Shown here piece by piece: positions 34,655 to 43,657 of a stretch of DNA of 64,000 bases; the stretch's first letter is position 1, and each line of letters opens with the position of its first letter. The stretch covers positions 1 to 64,000 of the forward strand of contig CAZIZN010000027.1 in assembly GCA_964543795.1 (NCBI GenBank). The letters run 5' to 3'. The notes under the pieces were generated by a model. The model saw only the letters and a list, made by a program, of their open reading frames with translations, had not been told where the DNA came from and made no database searches. The DNA comes from JACKIC01 sp964543795. GTDB lineage: Bacteria > Planctomycetota > UBA1135 > UBA2386. A program made the position numbers and the translations under genes.

Positions 34655-35344
34655 ATGACCCTCGCGGCGAAGCAGCCGTGGTTCCAGGATGCGGTCGACG
34701 TGCTCGACCTGCGCCGTCAGGACCGCGTGCTCGTCGTGCACCCCGACCCGAAACAGGCTCGGGCGTTGTCGTCGGTGGTCGGCAAGGCCGGCGCGCTGAC
34801 CATCGTGCAGCCCGACCGCGCCATGGCGCAGGCGATCGCCGAACTCGACCTGCCGCACGTCGAGATCTTCGCGCACGTGCTGAACGGCGACGAACGCTTC
34901 GGCTCGTTCGACGCGCTGCTCTGCGCACCGCTCACCGACCTCGCGCTCGCCCTCGGCGCCTACGGCGAACTGCCGCGCCGCAACCTGCGCCCCGGCGGCC
35001 GCCTCGCCTTCGACCTGCCGGCCCCCGACATGCTGCCCGCGGCGAGCGCCGCCGCGAAGTCGCTCGGCTGGGCGCCGGACCGCCTGCGTCCGCTGAGCGG
35101 CCCCGCCGACGACGCCCTCGCCGACGTGCTGCGCAACGCCGGGCTGCGGCGCGTGCAGGGCCTGCTCGGCACCCACCTGCTGCACCTCGAGTCGCCGTTC
35201 GAGCTCGTCGACCTCGTCGCCGAGGCGCTGCACCTCGACGCGGCGGGCCGTGGCGAACTCGGCGACGCCCTCGTGCGCCAGCTCGGGTCGACCGGGGCCG
35301 TGGAAACGCTCGTGCACCGGACGCGGTTGCAGGCGCTGCGCTGA
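34655..35344 (+). CDS. Putative SAM-dependent methyltransferase-like protein
   Basis: A 229-residue protein starting MTLAAKQPWFQDAVDVLDLR. Residues 15-140 look like a class I methyltransferase Rossmann core (DRVLVVHPDPKQARAL in place of motif I, then FDALLCAPLTDLALAL, and the RRNLRPGGRLAFDLP loop after motif IV). The glycine-rich SAM motif (E/DxGxGxG) is not intact, so cofactor binding may be changed or lost. The C-terminus is helical. It is divergent from glpD with 90 bases between the starts. The substrate is unknown. Confidence 0.55.
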   Translation: MTLAAKQPWFQDAVDVLDLRRQDRVLVVHPDPKQARALSSVVGKAGALTIVQPDRAMAQAIAELDLPHVEIFAHVLNGDERFGSFDALLCAPLTDLALALGAYGELPRRNLRPGGRLAFDLPAPDMLPAASAAAKSLGWAPDRLRPLSGPADDALADVLRNAGLRRVQGLLGTHLLHLESPFELVDLVAEALHLDAAGRGELGDALVRQLGSTGAVETLVHRTRLQALR

Positions 35345-35391
35345 TCGCCGCCGCCCTCCCGCGGCAGGATTCTGCGAGGCAGCCGCACGAA

Positions 35392-35579
35392 TCGATGCAC
35401 GCCGATGCCTAGGGGCTGGTGGCGGTCGCAGGCGCGGAGAACGGTCGATGCACCGGCATTCGACACGACGACGCTCGATGCAACGGGGACGTGGCAGCCT
35501 CCTGGGGAGCGCCCGCGGCCGTCACCATCTCTCTTCCTCGTCCGGCCATGCGGGCGGCCATGCGGGCAGCCATGCTGCC
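35392..35579. repeat. Short repeats in the convergent gap before the ETF-QO gene
   Basis: Within the 239-bp gap between two convergent genes there are three copies of TCGATGCA (35392, 35445, 35475) and three tandem 12-bp units, GGCCATGCGGGC twice and one variant, at 35544-35579. No T-run hairpin terminator is evident. Their role is unknown. Confidence 0.5.
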
Positions 35580-35583
35580 TCGC

Positions 35584-37302
35584 TCAGAGATTCTGGTAGT
35601 TCGGCCCGCCGCCACCTTCCGGTGTCACCCAGTCGATGACCTGGTAGGGATCCATGATGTCGCAGGTCTTGCAGTGCACGCAGTTGCTGGCGTTGATCTT
35701 CAGGTCGACGCCGTGCTTGCTGCCGGCTTTCGGTTCCATTTCGTAGACGGCGGCCGGACAGAAGTGCTGGCACGGGTTGCCGAACTCCTCCACGCAGCGC
35801 GTCGAACACAGGTCGGGCTGCGTGACGACGAGGTGGCAGGGCTGATCCTCCTCGTGGATCGTGCCCGAGCTGTAGACCGACGTCAGTTTGTCGAACGTCA
35901 GCACGCCGTCCTCGGGCAGCCGGGCCAGCTCCGGTTTGCCCTCGCCGCCGAAGTAGTCCCCGACCTGGCGCATGTAGGTGTGGCCGGCGTTCGAGGTGAG
36001 CCCGTCGGACCAGAACGTTCCCTTCCCGCCGAACAACTGCGCGAAGCCGGCGTTGACGAGCCCGGCGAGGCGCCCCTTGTGGAAGCCCTGGTGGAAGTTG
36101 CGGCACTGCCACAGCTCGTCGTGCACCCAGTCCGCGCGCAGCGCCGCGGCGTAGCGCGCGGTGGCCGCTGCGGACGTATCGCCGGCGACGAGGCACGCCA
36201 GCGCCGTCTCCGCGGCGAGCATGCCGCTGCGCATCGCCAGATGGATGCCCTTGAGGCGCATGCTGTTCATCAGGCCCGCGCTGTCGCCGACGATCAGGAA
36301 GCCGTCGCCGTGATGCGTGGGCATCGAATAGAGGCCGCCCTCGGGCAGCGACTTCGCGCCGTAGTGGAGCATCTTGCCGCCGCGCAGGAAGGCCGCGACC
36401 TTCGGGTGCAGCTTCATGCGCTGCAGCTGCCGGTGCGCGTCCATCGTCGGATCCTGGTAGTCGAGGCCGACGACGAGGCCCACCGAGACGAGGTTCCTGC
36501 CGGCCTCGGTGGCGCCCATGCCGTAGATCCAACCGCCGCCGAAGGTGCGGCTGTCGAGCGGGTAGCCCATCGTGTGCACGACCAGCCCCGGCGGGCATTG
36601 CCCGGCGGGCACTTCCCACACTTCCTTGACGCCGATGCCGTAGACCTGCGGGTTCCTGCCTTGCAGGCCGAGGTCGGCGACGAGCCGCTTCGTCATCGAT
36701 CCGCGGCTGCCCTCGGCGAGCACGACGAGCTTGGCGGCGAGGATGCCGCCTGCCTGGAAGTTGCCCTTCGGCTGCCCGTGCTTGTCGACGCCGGAGTCGG
36801 CCAGTTGCACGCCGGTGACCCGCTTGCCGTCGCGCTGGAGCACGGCACCGGGGAACCCCGGGAAGATCTGGACGCCCTTCTGTTCGGCGATGGCTCCGAG
36901 CCACCGCACCATCTTGTTCAGCGAGACGACGTAGTTGCCGTGGTTGCGCAGCGGCGGCGGTGTGACGGGGAAACGCAAACCGCCCTTCTCGGTGAGCCAG
37001 AGTGCGTAGTCGTCGTGCACCTCGGCCTCGACCGGCGCCTTCGGCTCCATCGTGCGCCATTCCGGGAGCAGGAGGTCCAGGGCCCGCGGATCCATGACGG
37101 CTCCGGAAATGGAATGGGCCCCGATCTCGGCTGCTTTCTCGATCAAGCAGATCTCGGGAGCCAGGCGCTGGCCGTTGCCCGAACGCTCGACCTCGGCGTT
37201 GTGCCGCTCGATCGACTGGGCCAGGTGGATCGCCGTGGCAAGGCCCGCTGGGCCCCCGCCGACGATCACGACGTCGAACTCCATCACGTCCCGGTCGGTC
37301 AT
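35584..37302 (-). CDS. Electron-transfer flavoprotein:ubiquinone oxidoreductase
   Basis: A 572-residue FAD and 4Fe-4S protein. FAD binding: FDVVIVGGGPAGLATAIHLA. The body has DPRALDLLLPEW, NKMVRWLGAIAEQKGVQIFP and GGWIYGMGATEAGRNLVSVG, typical of ETF-QO. The C-terminus has a ferredoxin-like cluster with cysteines in NPCQHFCPAAVYE and ASNCVHCKTCDIMDP. It transfers electrons from reduced ETF (from fatty- and amino-acid dehydrogenases) to membrane quinone. No etfAB pair is adjacent. It starts at ATG 37302. Length fits the family well, and all cluster cysteines are present. Confidence 0.94.
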   Translation of the reverse strand: MTDRDVMEFDVVIVGGGPAGLATAIHLAQSIERHNAEVERSGNGQRLAPEICLIEKAAEIGAHSISGAVMDPRALDLLLPEWRTMEPKAPVEAEVHDDYALWLTEKGGLRFPVTPPPLRNHGNYVVSLNKMVRWLGAIAEQKGVQIFPGFPGAVLQRDGKRVTGVQLADSGVDKHGQPKGNFQAGGILAAKLVVLAEGSRGSMTKRLVADLGLQGRNPQVYGIGVKEVWEVPAGQCPPGLVVHTMGYPLDSRTFGGGWIYGMGATEAGRNLVSVGLVVGLDYQDPTMDAHRQLQRMKLHPKVAAFLRGGKMLHYGAKSLPEGGLYSMPTHHGDGFLIVGDSAGLMNSMRLKGIHLAMRSGMLAAETALACLVAGDTSAAATARYAAALRADWVHDELWQCRNFHQGFHKGRLAGLVNAGFAQLFGGKGTFWSDGLTSNAGHTYMRQVGDYFGGEGKPELARLPEDGVLTFDKLTSVYSSGTIHEEDQPCHLVVTQPDLCSTRCVEEFGNPCQHFCPAAVYEMEPKAGSKHGVDLKINASNCVHCKTCDIMDPYQVIDWVTPEGGGGPNYQNL

Positions 37303-37424
37303 GGCATTTCGTTCCGCGCGCCTTGGTAACTGGTGCGCCGCGTCACACTACAGAACCGCAACAAGTCGCCGCAATTGCCGGCCACGGTTTGCTGGCCACG
37401 AAACGACGACCGGAGATCGAGACC

Positions 37425-37832
37425 ATGAAGCGCACCTACACCCTGCCGGAGGCGAACGCCGCTCTGCGGTTGGTGCGAGCCATCGCCGCGGAGATGGTCG
37501 AGCGGCGAATCGAGAAGCGCGCGCTGAGCCGCCGTCGCGACCAGCTCGAGCACGCCAACACCCCCGAGGGGCTGCGCAGCGAGCTGGCCGAGCTCGACGC
37601 CCGCATCTGGGAGCACGACGAGGGCATCGGACGCTGCCGCGCCGAGTTCGAGGACCTGGGCATGACCGTGCTGCGGACCAACCCGCTGACGATCCACATC
37701 CCCGGGCAGAGCAAGACGGGCCTCGTGGTCTTCTGCTGGCAGGAAGGCGAGAACACGGTCTGCTACGGCCACCCGGTCGGCGAGGAAGAGGACCAGCGGC
37801 GTCCGCTGCGGATCAAGGCACAGGGAGCCTGA
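37425..37832 (+). CDS. DUF2203 family protein
   Basis: A 135-residue protein starting MKRTYTLPEANAALRLVRAI, the characteristic opening of the DUF2203 family, followed by a long helical hairpin (VERRIEKRALSRRRDQLEHA) and a short beta part with IHIPGQSKTGLVVFCWQEGE and VCYGHPVGEEED. The family's function is unknown, though its members are widespread and cytoplasmic. ATG 37425 is chosen on the conserved start; an upstream in-frame GTG is less plausible. It lies divergent from the ETF-QO gene. Confidence 0.8.
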   Translation: MKRTYTLPEANAALRLVRAIAAEMVERRIEKRALSRRRDQLEHANTPEGLRSELAELDARIWEHDEGIGRCRAEFEDLGMTVLRTNPLTIHIPGQSKTGLVVFCWQEGENTVCYGHPVGEEEDQRRPLRIKAQGA

Positions 37833-37936
37833 CCCGAGGCAGTCGCCCGGGAGCCGGAACGCCCGGGCGCCCAACCCGCCGCATCGGGTCGCCGGGTTGC
37901 GGCAGACCGCGATCCGGGTGACCATCGCCGCCACCG

Positions 37937-38236
37937 ATGTTCCACTGCTCGATCCTCTACGCGCTCAAGCCGGGCATCACCCTCGACCAGGTCCGGTCGG
38001 TCCGCCTGGCGCTGCAGGAACTCGTCGAGACCCTGCCCGGTGTCGAGCACTTCGTGGTGACCCACAACCTGGCACCCGAGAGCGGCGGCTTCAACCTGGT
38101 CCTGTTCGCCGGCTTCTCGGATCGCGACGCCTGCGACATCTTCCTGCGCCACGACGAGTTCGTGCGCGTGCACGGCGAGGAACTCGCCCCGCTCGTCGAG
38201 CGGCGGCTGATGGCGCTCGGCGCCGACGCGGGCTGA
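37937..38236 (+). CDS. Stress-responsive dimeric alpha/beta-barrel (Dabb) protein
   Basis: A 99-residue protein (MFHCSILYALKPGITLDQVR). The ferredoxin-like pattern, with TLPGVEHFVVTHNL, FNLVLFAGFSDRDACDIFL and a conserved HDEFVRVH, fits the Dabb fold, which forms dimers and binds small hydrophobic ligands. The exact role is unknown. It lies between the DUF2203 gene and the malate dehydrogenase gene on the same strand, with a 62-bp gap to the latter. Confidence 0.75.
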   Translation: MFHCSILYALKPGITLDQVRSVRLALQELVETLPGVEHFVVTHNLAPESGGFNLVLFAGFSDRDACDIFLRHDEFVRVHGEELAPLVERRLMALGADAG

Positions 38237-38298
38237 CCGCGCCCTGGATTGCCACGCGGCTGTGGAACGGCGCACGTCGTTCCGGTGGAATCGCCGCG

Positions 38299-39285
38299 AT
38301 GAGCAATGTGAAGCGTGTCGCAGTGACCGGCGCCGCCGGTCAGATCGGTTACTCGCTGCTGCCGATGATCGCCAGCGGCGGCATCTTCGGCCCCGACGTC
38401 AAGGTGGCGCTCCAGCTGCTGGAGGTCACGCCGGTGCTGCCGGCCCTCGGCGGCGTGCGCATGGAGCTCGAGGACTGCGCGTTCCCGCTGCTGACCGAGG
38501 TCGTCTGCAGCGACGACCCCAAGGTGGCGTTCAAGAACGCGGACCTCTGCCTGCTGGTCGGCAGCAAGCCGCGCGGCCCCGGCATGGAGCGCAAGGACCT
38601 GCTGCAGGAGAACGGCAAGATCTTCGTGGGCCAGGGCCGCGCGATCGCCGAAGCGGCCGGCCCCGACGTGCGGGTCGTCGTGGTCGGCAACCCGTGCAAC
38701 ACGAACTGCCTGATCGCGATGCACAACGCCAAGGGCGTGCCCGCCGAACGCTTCTCGGCGATGACGCGCCTCGACCAGAACCGCGCCAAGTCGCAGCTCG
38801 CCACCAAGGCAGGCAAACACTGGTCGACCGTGAAGAACGTGATCATCTGGGGCAACCACAGCAACACGCAGTACCCCGACTGGCACCACGCCAGGATCGA
38901 CGGCGTCCCGGCCGCGCAGGCCGTGCGCGACGACGCTTGGCTACAGGGGGCGTTCCTCAAGACCGTGCAGGAGCGCGGCAAGGCGATCATCGAGGCGCGC
39001 GGCAAGTCTTCGGCGCTGTCCGCCGCGCAGGCTGCGGTCGACCACGCCCGCTCCCTGTTCACGGTGACGACGGCGGACGACTCCGCAGCGCTCTGCGTGG
39101 TGAGCGACGGCAGCTACGGCACGCCCGAGGGCATCGTCAGCGGCTTCCCCTGCACGACCGACGGCAAGGGCAACTGGAAGATCGTCCAGGGCCTCGCGAT
39201 GAACGACTTCAGCAAGCAGAAGGCCGGGGTCAGCTGGAAGGAACTCTGCGAAGAGCGCGACATGGTGAAGGACCTGCTCGGCTGA
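38299..39285 (+). CDS. mdh: Malate dehydrogenase (cytosolic-type, NAD)
   Basis: A 328-residue enzyme. NAD-binding VTGAAGQIGYSLL opens the Rossmann fold. Active-site residues are seen in TRLDQNRAKSQLA (Asp/Arg) and WGNHSNTQYPDW (catalytic His). The long form with this motif set is the cytosolic-type MDH found in many bacteria. It interconverts malate and oxaloacetate in the TCA cycle. The ATG at 38299 follows the Dabb gene on the same strand. The TauE-type gene begins 4 bases after its stop, so they may be cotranscribed. Confidence 0.95.
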   Translation: MSNVKRVAVTGAAGQIGYSLLPMIASGGIFGPDVKVALQLLEVTPVLPALGGVRMELEDCAFPLLTEVVCSDDPKVAFKNADLCLLVGSKPRGPGMERKDLLQENGKIFVGQGRAIAEAAGPDVRVVVVGNPCNTNCLIAMHNAKGVPAERFSAMTRLDQNRAKSQLATKAGKHWSTVKNVIIWGNHSNTQYPDWHHARIDGVPAAQAVRDDAWLQGAFLKTVQERGKAIIEARGKSSALSAAQAAVDHARSLFTVTTADDSAALCVVSDGSYGTPEGIVSGFPCTTDGKGNWKIVQGLAMNDFSKQKAGVSWKELCEERDMVKDLLG

Positions 39286-39289
39286 GCCC

Positions 39290-40069
39290 GTGGACCTGCC
39301 GGCCCTCGCGATCACCGTCGTCGCCGGCGTCGCGATGGGCGCCATCAACAACGTCGCCGGGGGCGCGGGCATCTTCGCCTTGTGGGCGTTCCAGTACGCC
39401 TGCGGCCTGCCGCTCGCCGTGGCCAATCCGTCCGCGCGACCCGGCGCGGTCGGCGTCGGCGTGTTCGCCTGGATCGGCTTCCTGCGCGCCGGCGTGCGGC
39501 CCGAGCCGCGGATCTGGCGGCTGGCCCTCTACGCGATCCCCGGCGCCCTGGTCGGCAACCTGCTGGCCCTCGAGGCACCGGACCTCGTGTTCCGCGTCTA
39601 CCTCGCGATCGCGCTGTTGCTGCTGCTCGTGGTGCAACTGCGGGGCCGCCTGCGAACGGGCCGTCCCGACGCCCCGGCGTGGCTCGGCCCGCTCGGCTGC
39701 GTGCTGATCGGCATGCACATGGGTTTCGTGCAGATCGGCACGGGCTTCGTCGCCACGCTGGCGCTGGTGCTGACCTACGACCGCGACCTCGTGCAGGTCA
39801 ACGCCGCCAAGGCCGTGGTGGTGATCACGTCGTCGATCGCGAGCCTGATCGGCTTCGTGCTCGCGCCGATGCTGCTGCGCGACCAGCCGGAGGTCATCGC
39901 GTGGGGCCCCGCACTGGCGCTCGCCGCCGGCACCGCGACCGGCAGCTACCTCGCGAGCAAGTGGTCGGTCGTCAAGGGCGTCACCGCGGTGCGGCGCGTC
40001 GTGATCGCGATCGCGGTGCTCTCGCTGCTCGACCAGATCGTGCAGATCGTGCGCCTGCTGATGCACTGA
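39290..40069 (+). CDS. TauE/SafE-family membrane transporter
   Basis: A 259-residue membrane protein starting at GTG with MDLPALAITVVAGVAMGAIN. It has about eight hydrophobic segments and the twofold GxxxGxxxxGGxG-like repeat (NNVAGGAGIFALWAF, then MGFVQIGTGFVATLAL) of the TauE/SafE (4-toluene-sulfonate uptake/sulfite exporter) family. The substrate is probably a small organic or sulfur anion (family knowledge). The gene begins four bases after mdh and ends 26 bases before an SDR gene, so the three may form one operon; the metabolic link is unclear. Confidence 0.82.
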   Translation: MDLPALAITVVAGVAMGAINNVAGGAGIFALWAFQYACGLPLAVANPSARPGAVGVGVFAWIGFLRAGVRPEPRIWRLALYAIPGALVGNLLALEAPDLVFRVYLAIALLLLLVVQLRGRLRTGRPDAPAWLGPLGCVLIGMHMGFVQIGTGFVATLALVLTYDRDLVQVNAAKAVVVITSSIASLIGFVLAPMLLRDQPEVIAWGPALALAAGTATGSYLASKWSVVKGVTAVRRVVIAIAVLSLLDQIVQIVRLLMH

Positions 40070-40095
40070 TCCGGTCCCGGGCCTATCGTGCGCGG

Positions 40096-40842
40096 ATGAG
40101 CCGTCACGTCGTCGTCACCGGCGCCAGTTCGGGCATCGGCGCCGCCTGCGCCCGCGCCTTCCACGCCCTCGGTGATCGACTGTCCATGGGCGCCCGCCGC
40201 AGCGAACGCCTGCCCGAGGTCCTCGCCGACGCGCTGCACTGCGAACTCGACGTGACCGACCCCGCGAGCGTCGAGCGGTTCCTCCACGCCGCGCAGGCGG
40301 CCCACGGCCCCGTCGACGTCCTGATCAACAACGCCGGACTCGCGCGGGGCGTCGAGAAGATCGCCGAGGGCACCGGCGAGGCCTGGCGCGAGATGATCGA
40401 GACGAACGTGCTCGGCCTGCTCGAGGTCACACGGCGCGTGCTGCCGCAGATGATCGACAGGCGCAGCGGCCACGTGATCGTGATCGGCTCGATCGCCGGC
40501 CACAAGGCCTACGCCGGTGGCGGCGTCTACTGCGCCAGCAAACGCGCGCTCCAGCCGATCTGCGAAGCGATGCGCATCGAGACGCTGGGGACCGGAGTGC
40601 GGGTCACCAGTGTCGATCCGGGGCTCGTCGAGACCGAATTCTCCATCGTGCGGTTTCGCGGCGATCAGGATCGCGCCGCCAAGGTCTACGCCGGCACGCG
40701 CCCGCTGACCGCGATGGACGTCGCCGAGTGCGTTGTCTTCGCGGCGAACCGGCCGCCGCACGTCAACCTCGACGCGATCGTCGTCATGCCGACCGATCAG
40801 GCGAGCCCGCACCACGTACACCGGAACGAGGGCGGCCGGTGA
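40096..40842 (+). CDS. Short-chain dehydrogenase/reductase (SDR), YdfG-like
   Basis: A 248-residue classical SDR: VTGASSGIGAACARAF (NADP-type Gly motif), LINNAGLARG, IGSIAGHKAY (catalytic Ser) and VYCASKRALQPI (Tyr-x3-Lys). The combination with GLVETEFSIVRF resembles YdfG-type 3-hydroxy-acid/serine dehydrogenases, but the substrate cannot be read from sequence alone. Its last bases overlap the GTG of the DUF4384-like gene (GTGA), so the two are translationally coupled. Confidence 0.9.
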   Translation: MSRHVVVTGASSGIGAACARAFHALGDRLSMGARRSERLPEVLADALHCELDVTDPASVERFLHAAQAAHGPVDVLINNAGLARGVEKIAEGTGEAWREMIETNVLGLLEVTRRVLPQMIDRRSGHVIVIGSIAGHKAYAGGGVYCASKRALQPICEAMRIETLGTGVRVTSVDPGLVETEFSIVRFRGDQDRAAKVYAGTRPLTAMDVAECVVFAANRPPHVNLDAIVVMPTDQASPHHVHRNEGGR

Positions 40843-41504
40843 GCCGGCGCACCGTACTCGGCGTCCTCGCGGTGCTGCTCGTCGCGTTCGTCGTCTGGCG
40901 CGGCCAGGCGCCGCAAGCGCCCGCGGCCACGTGGCGGACGGGCGCGGGCACCGAGGTCCGGCAGGCGAGGGACTACGACGAACTCGCTCCCGAGACCCCG
41001 TTCCGCCTGTCGCTGCACACCACCGAGACCCTGCACGTCTACGTGTTCAGCCACTCGGTCGAGGACGGCACCCTGCTGCTGTGGCCGAGCCCCGATCTCG
41101 AGTCCGACCTGGCGACGCCGCTCGCCGCCGGACACCACGTCCTGCCCGGCGCGCACGAGGGCAAGGAACTCGCGTGGACCTCGCGGAGCGGCACACGCAG
41201 CACCACCACGGTGATCGCCGTCGCGTCGCCCGAGCCCATCGCGGAACTCGAGGCGGATGCGGCCCGTCTGCGCCGCTGGACCAATTCGGTGTTCCCGGAC
41301 CGCGCGATGCTCGTCACCAAACCGGCCGCCGGCGCCGCCCTGGTCGGCGGCCCGGGGTCGACGACGTTCCACAGCCCGCTGCTCACCGATGCCGCCGCAG
41401 CCGCGATCACGCAGGCCCAGCCGAACGGGCCGATGGCGCCGGTCCCCGGGCACCCCGGCGCACACGCATCGGTGTGGCGCTTCGTCGAGAAGAAGCGCGA
41501 CTGA
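40839..41504 (+). CDS. Membrane-anchored DUF4384-like protein
   Basis: A 221-residue protein from GTG 40839. One N-terminal helix (TVLGVLAVLLVAFVVW) suggests a membrane anchor or an uncleaved signal. The soluble part has TPFRLSLHTTETLHVYVFSH and DGTLLLWPSPD, the DUF4384 pattern (small beta domain found in envelope and signalling proteins), then a helical region and a C-terminal tail. It is coupled to the SDR by GTGA. No catalytic motif. Identification rests on a short pattern, so confidence is moderate. Confidence 0.6.
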   Translation: MSRRTVLGVLAVLLVAFVVWRGQAPQAPAATWRTGAGTEVRQARDYDELAPETPFRLSLHTTETLHVYVFSHSVEDGTLLLWPSPDLESDLATPLAAGHHVLPGAHEGKELAWTSRSGTRSTTTVIAVASPEPIAELEADAARLRRWTNSVFPDRAMLVTKPAAGAALVGGPGSTTFHSPLLTDAAAAAITQAQPNGPMAPVPGHPGAHASVWRFVEKKRD

Positions 41505-41525
41505 GCGGCCACTGCCGGGGACGGG

Positions 41526-42101
41526 CTACGCGCCGAGCGCAGCCTCGACCGCGGCGCACAGAGCGTGCACGCACACGAGGTGGCACTCCTGGATGCGCGC
41601 GGTGTTCGCGGACGGCACCTGCACGGCGACGTCGGCCAGTTCGAGCGTTGCGCCGCGCTTCTCGCCGCAGAGAACGGCGGTCGAGAGGCCCAGGCGGCGC
41701 GCCTCGCGCAGCGCCTGGACGACGTTGCGGCTGCTGCCCGAGGTCGAGAAACCGATCAGCAGGTCGCCGGGGCGGCCGATCGCCTCGACTTCGCGCGCGA
41801 ACACGTGCTCGTAGCCGGCGTCGTTGCCGATCGCGGTCAGCGCCGGCACCTGGTGACCCAGGGCGATGGCCGGATAGGCGCGGCGCTGCTTCTTCTCGAA
41901 CCAGCCGACCAGTTCGCCAGCCGCATGCGCCGCGTCGCAGGAACTGCCGCCGTTGCCGCACAGCAGCAGCTTGCCGCCGCCCTGCAGGGTCGCGACCGCC
42001 AGATCGCACAGGCGCGCCAGGCTCGGCAGACACTGCTCGGCGAACCGCTGCTTGGTCTGGATGCTGTCCTCGAACGTGCTCCGCAGCCGGGATTCGTCCA
42101 T
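41526..42101 (-). CDS. SIS-domain phosphosugar isomerase (GmhA-like)
   Basis: A 191-residue protein with the SIS fold. Sugar-phosphate binding: LLLCGNGGSSCDAAHAAGEL and LLIGFSTSGSSRNVVQAL. These resemble sedoheptulose-7-phosphate isomerase (GmhA), the first step of heptose synthesis for LPS or S-layer glycans; the second loop (FSTSGSS) and the HLVCVHALCAAVE helix fit. Other SIS enzymes such as DiaA-like proteins have the same body, so the name is kept generic. It starts at ATG 42101. No other heptose gene is nearby. Confidence 0.8.
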   Translation of the reverse strand: MDESRLRSTFEDSIQTKQRFAEQCLPSLARLCDLAVATLQGGGKLLLCGNGGSSCDAAHAAGELVGWFEKKQRRAYPAIALGHQVPALTAIGNDAGYEHVFAREVEAIGRPGDLLIGFSTSGSSRNVVQALREARRLGLSTAVLCGEKRGATLELADVAVQVPSANTARIQECHLVCVHALCAAVEAALGA

Positions 42102-42146
42102 GGCGTGCAGATGCTGCCGCGCCCGGCCGCGCGCCGCGAGCCTTAT

Positions 42147-43298
42147 CTAGCCGGCCTCGGCGGCGGCGAGCGCCGCGGCGATGTCGACCCGTCGTCCGGC
42201 GCGGACCAGACCGTCGCCGAGCGCCGCCAGCACCCGCAGCACGTTGCCGAGCCGCGCGCCGTGTCCCATCAGCCCGATCCGGAACACCTTGCCGGCCAGG
42301 GGACCGAGCCCGCCGCCGATCTCGATCTGGTGGACCTGCCGCAGGTGCGTGCGCACGGCGTGCTCGTCGACACCCTCGGGGCAGCGGACGGTGGTCAGCA
42401 TCGGCGTCGCGGCATTCCACGGCACGAGGGGTTCGAGCCCGAGCGACGCGAGGCCGGCACGCAACGCGCCGGCAACGCGAAGGTGCCGCTGCACGCGCAT
42501 CGGCATGCCTTCGCTCGCCACCTCGTCGAGCGCCGCGGCGAGGGCGTAGATCATGCTGACGGGCGCCGTGTAGTGGTACGCGCGGTCCGGGCCGAAGTAG
42601 CCGGTCAGCAGGCGGGTGTCGAAGTAGAACGGCGGCGGCCGACGCCGGCCCTGCGCCGCCGCGAGTGCGCGCGGCGAGAACGTGACCGGCGACAGGCCGG
42701 GGGGAGCCGACAGGCACTTCTGCGTGCCGCTGAACGCCGCGTCGACGCCGAGTTCGTCGCAGTCGATCGGGACGCCGGCGAGGCTCGTCACGCAGTCGAC
42801 GGCGAGCATCGCGCCGTGGGCGCGCGCCAGCGCGGCGATCGGACGCAGGTCGGTCAGGACGCCCGTGCTGGTCTCCGCATGCACGACGGCGACGAGCTTC
42901 GTCGGTGCCGCGGCGACCGCGCGCTCGAGTTGAAGCGGGTCCACCGGGGTGCCGAACTCCGCAGCCACCTCGACGACCTCCCCGCCGGCGCGGCGCACGG
43001 CCTCCGCGAAGCGCTTGCCGAACACGCCGTGCACCCCCACCGCGACGCGGTCGCCGGGTTCGACGAGATTGCCGACCACGCACTCCATGCCCGCCGTACC
43101 GGTGCCGGCGATCGGCAGGGTCAGCGAGTTGCGGGTCCCGAAGAGGGTGCGTAGATCGACCTGCACCCGCTCGAGGAGGGCGAGGAACGCCGGGTCGAGG
43201 TGCCCCAGGAGCGGCGCCGACTGGGCGCGGCGCACCGACTCGCTGGTCGGCGAAGGCCCGGGACCCAACAGCAGGACTTCGGGCGGGTCGAAGGACAC
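42147..43298 (-). CDS. Class V aminotransferase (alanine-glyoxylate/serine-glyoxylate type)
   Basis: A 383-residue PLP enzyme. Signatures: EVLLLGPGPSPTSESV, IAGTGTAGMECVVGNLVEPG, VVHAETSTGVLTDL, LAVDCVTSLAGVPIDCDE, and AAFSGTQKCLSAPPG, where the Lys forms the Schiff base. The C-terminal domain has GLMGHGARLGNVLRV. This matches alanine-glyoxylate/serine-pyruvate aminotransferases. It starts at GTG 43298, three bases after the stop of the upstream small membrane-protein gene. In glyoxylate or serine metabolism it would move amino groups to glyoxylate or pyruvate; the exact donor is unknown. Confidence 0.88.
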   Translation of the reverse strand: MSFDPPEVLLLGPGPSPTSESVRRAQSAPLLGHLDPAFLALLERVQVDLRTLFGTRNSLTLPIAGTGTAGMECVVGNLVEPGDRVAVGVHGVFGKRFAEAVRRAGGEVVEVAAEFGTPVDPLQLERAVAAAPTKLVAVVHAETSTGVLTDLRPIAALARAHGAMLAVDCVTSLAGVPIDCDELGVDAAFSGTQKCLSAPPGLSPVTFSPRALAAAQGRRRPPPFYFDTRLLTGYFGPDRAYHYTAPVSMIYALAAALDEVASEGMPMRVQRHLRVAGALRAGLASLGLEPLVPWNAATPMLTTVRCPEGVDEHAVRTHLRQVHQIEIGGGLGPLAGKVFRIGLMGHGARLGNVLRVLAALGDGLVRAGRRVDIAAALAAAEAG

Positions 43299-43300
43299 GG

Positions 43301-43648
43301 TCAGAACGGCTTCGCCTGCGCGAGCCAGACGGCCGCTGCGCCGATGCCGAGCACCAGCAGGAGTGCCGCCGTCCGGATCAGGATGCCCCGCTTGATCAGC
43401 GTCGGAACGGCCGCCAGCACGACCCAGCAGCCGATCTTCGCGATCATCCAGTTGGGGAAGCCCCAGCTCATCTTGTGCGCGTAGCCGATGCCCGCGACCA
43501 GCAGCAGGAGGAGCCCGACACCGTGCAGGGCGACGTAGAGCTTCGGCAGCTTGCCGGCGTCGCGCGACCCGACCAGGATGCCGCCCAGGCCGAGCAGCAA
43601 CATCAGCGCGCCGAACACGTGAGCGAACAGGTAGAACGCTGGGGACAT
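43301..43648 (-). CDS. Small four-helix membrane protein
   Basis: A 115-residue protein (MSPAFYLFAHVFGALMLLLG) with about four transmembrane helices and short polar loops; LPKLYVALHGVGLLLLLVAG and AKIGCWVVLAAVPTLI are typical. It is unrecognised, though similar small multi-helix proteins occur widely. It sits just upstream of the aminotransferase, whose GTG comes three bases after its stop, and is divergent from the GDPD gene with 9 bases between start codons. Confidence 0.7.
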   Translation of the reverse strand: MSPAFYLFAHVFGALMLLLGLGGILVGSRDAGKLPKLYVALHGVGLLLLLVAGIGYAHKMSWGFPNWMIAKIGCWVVLAAVPTLIKRGILIRTAALLLVLGIGAAAVWLAQAKPF

Positions 43649-43657
43649 GCTCCGAGT

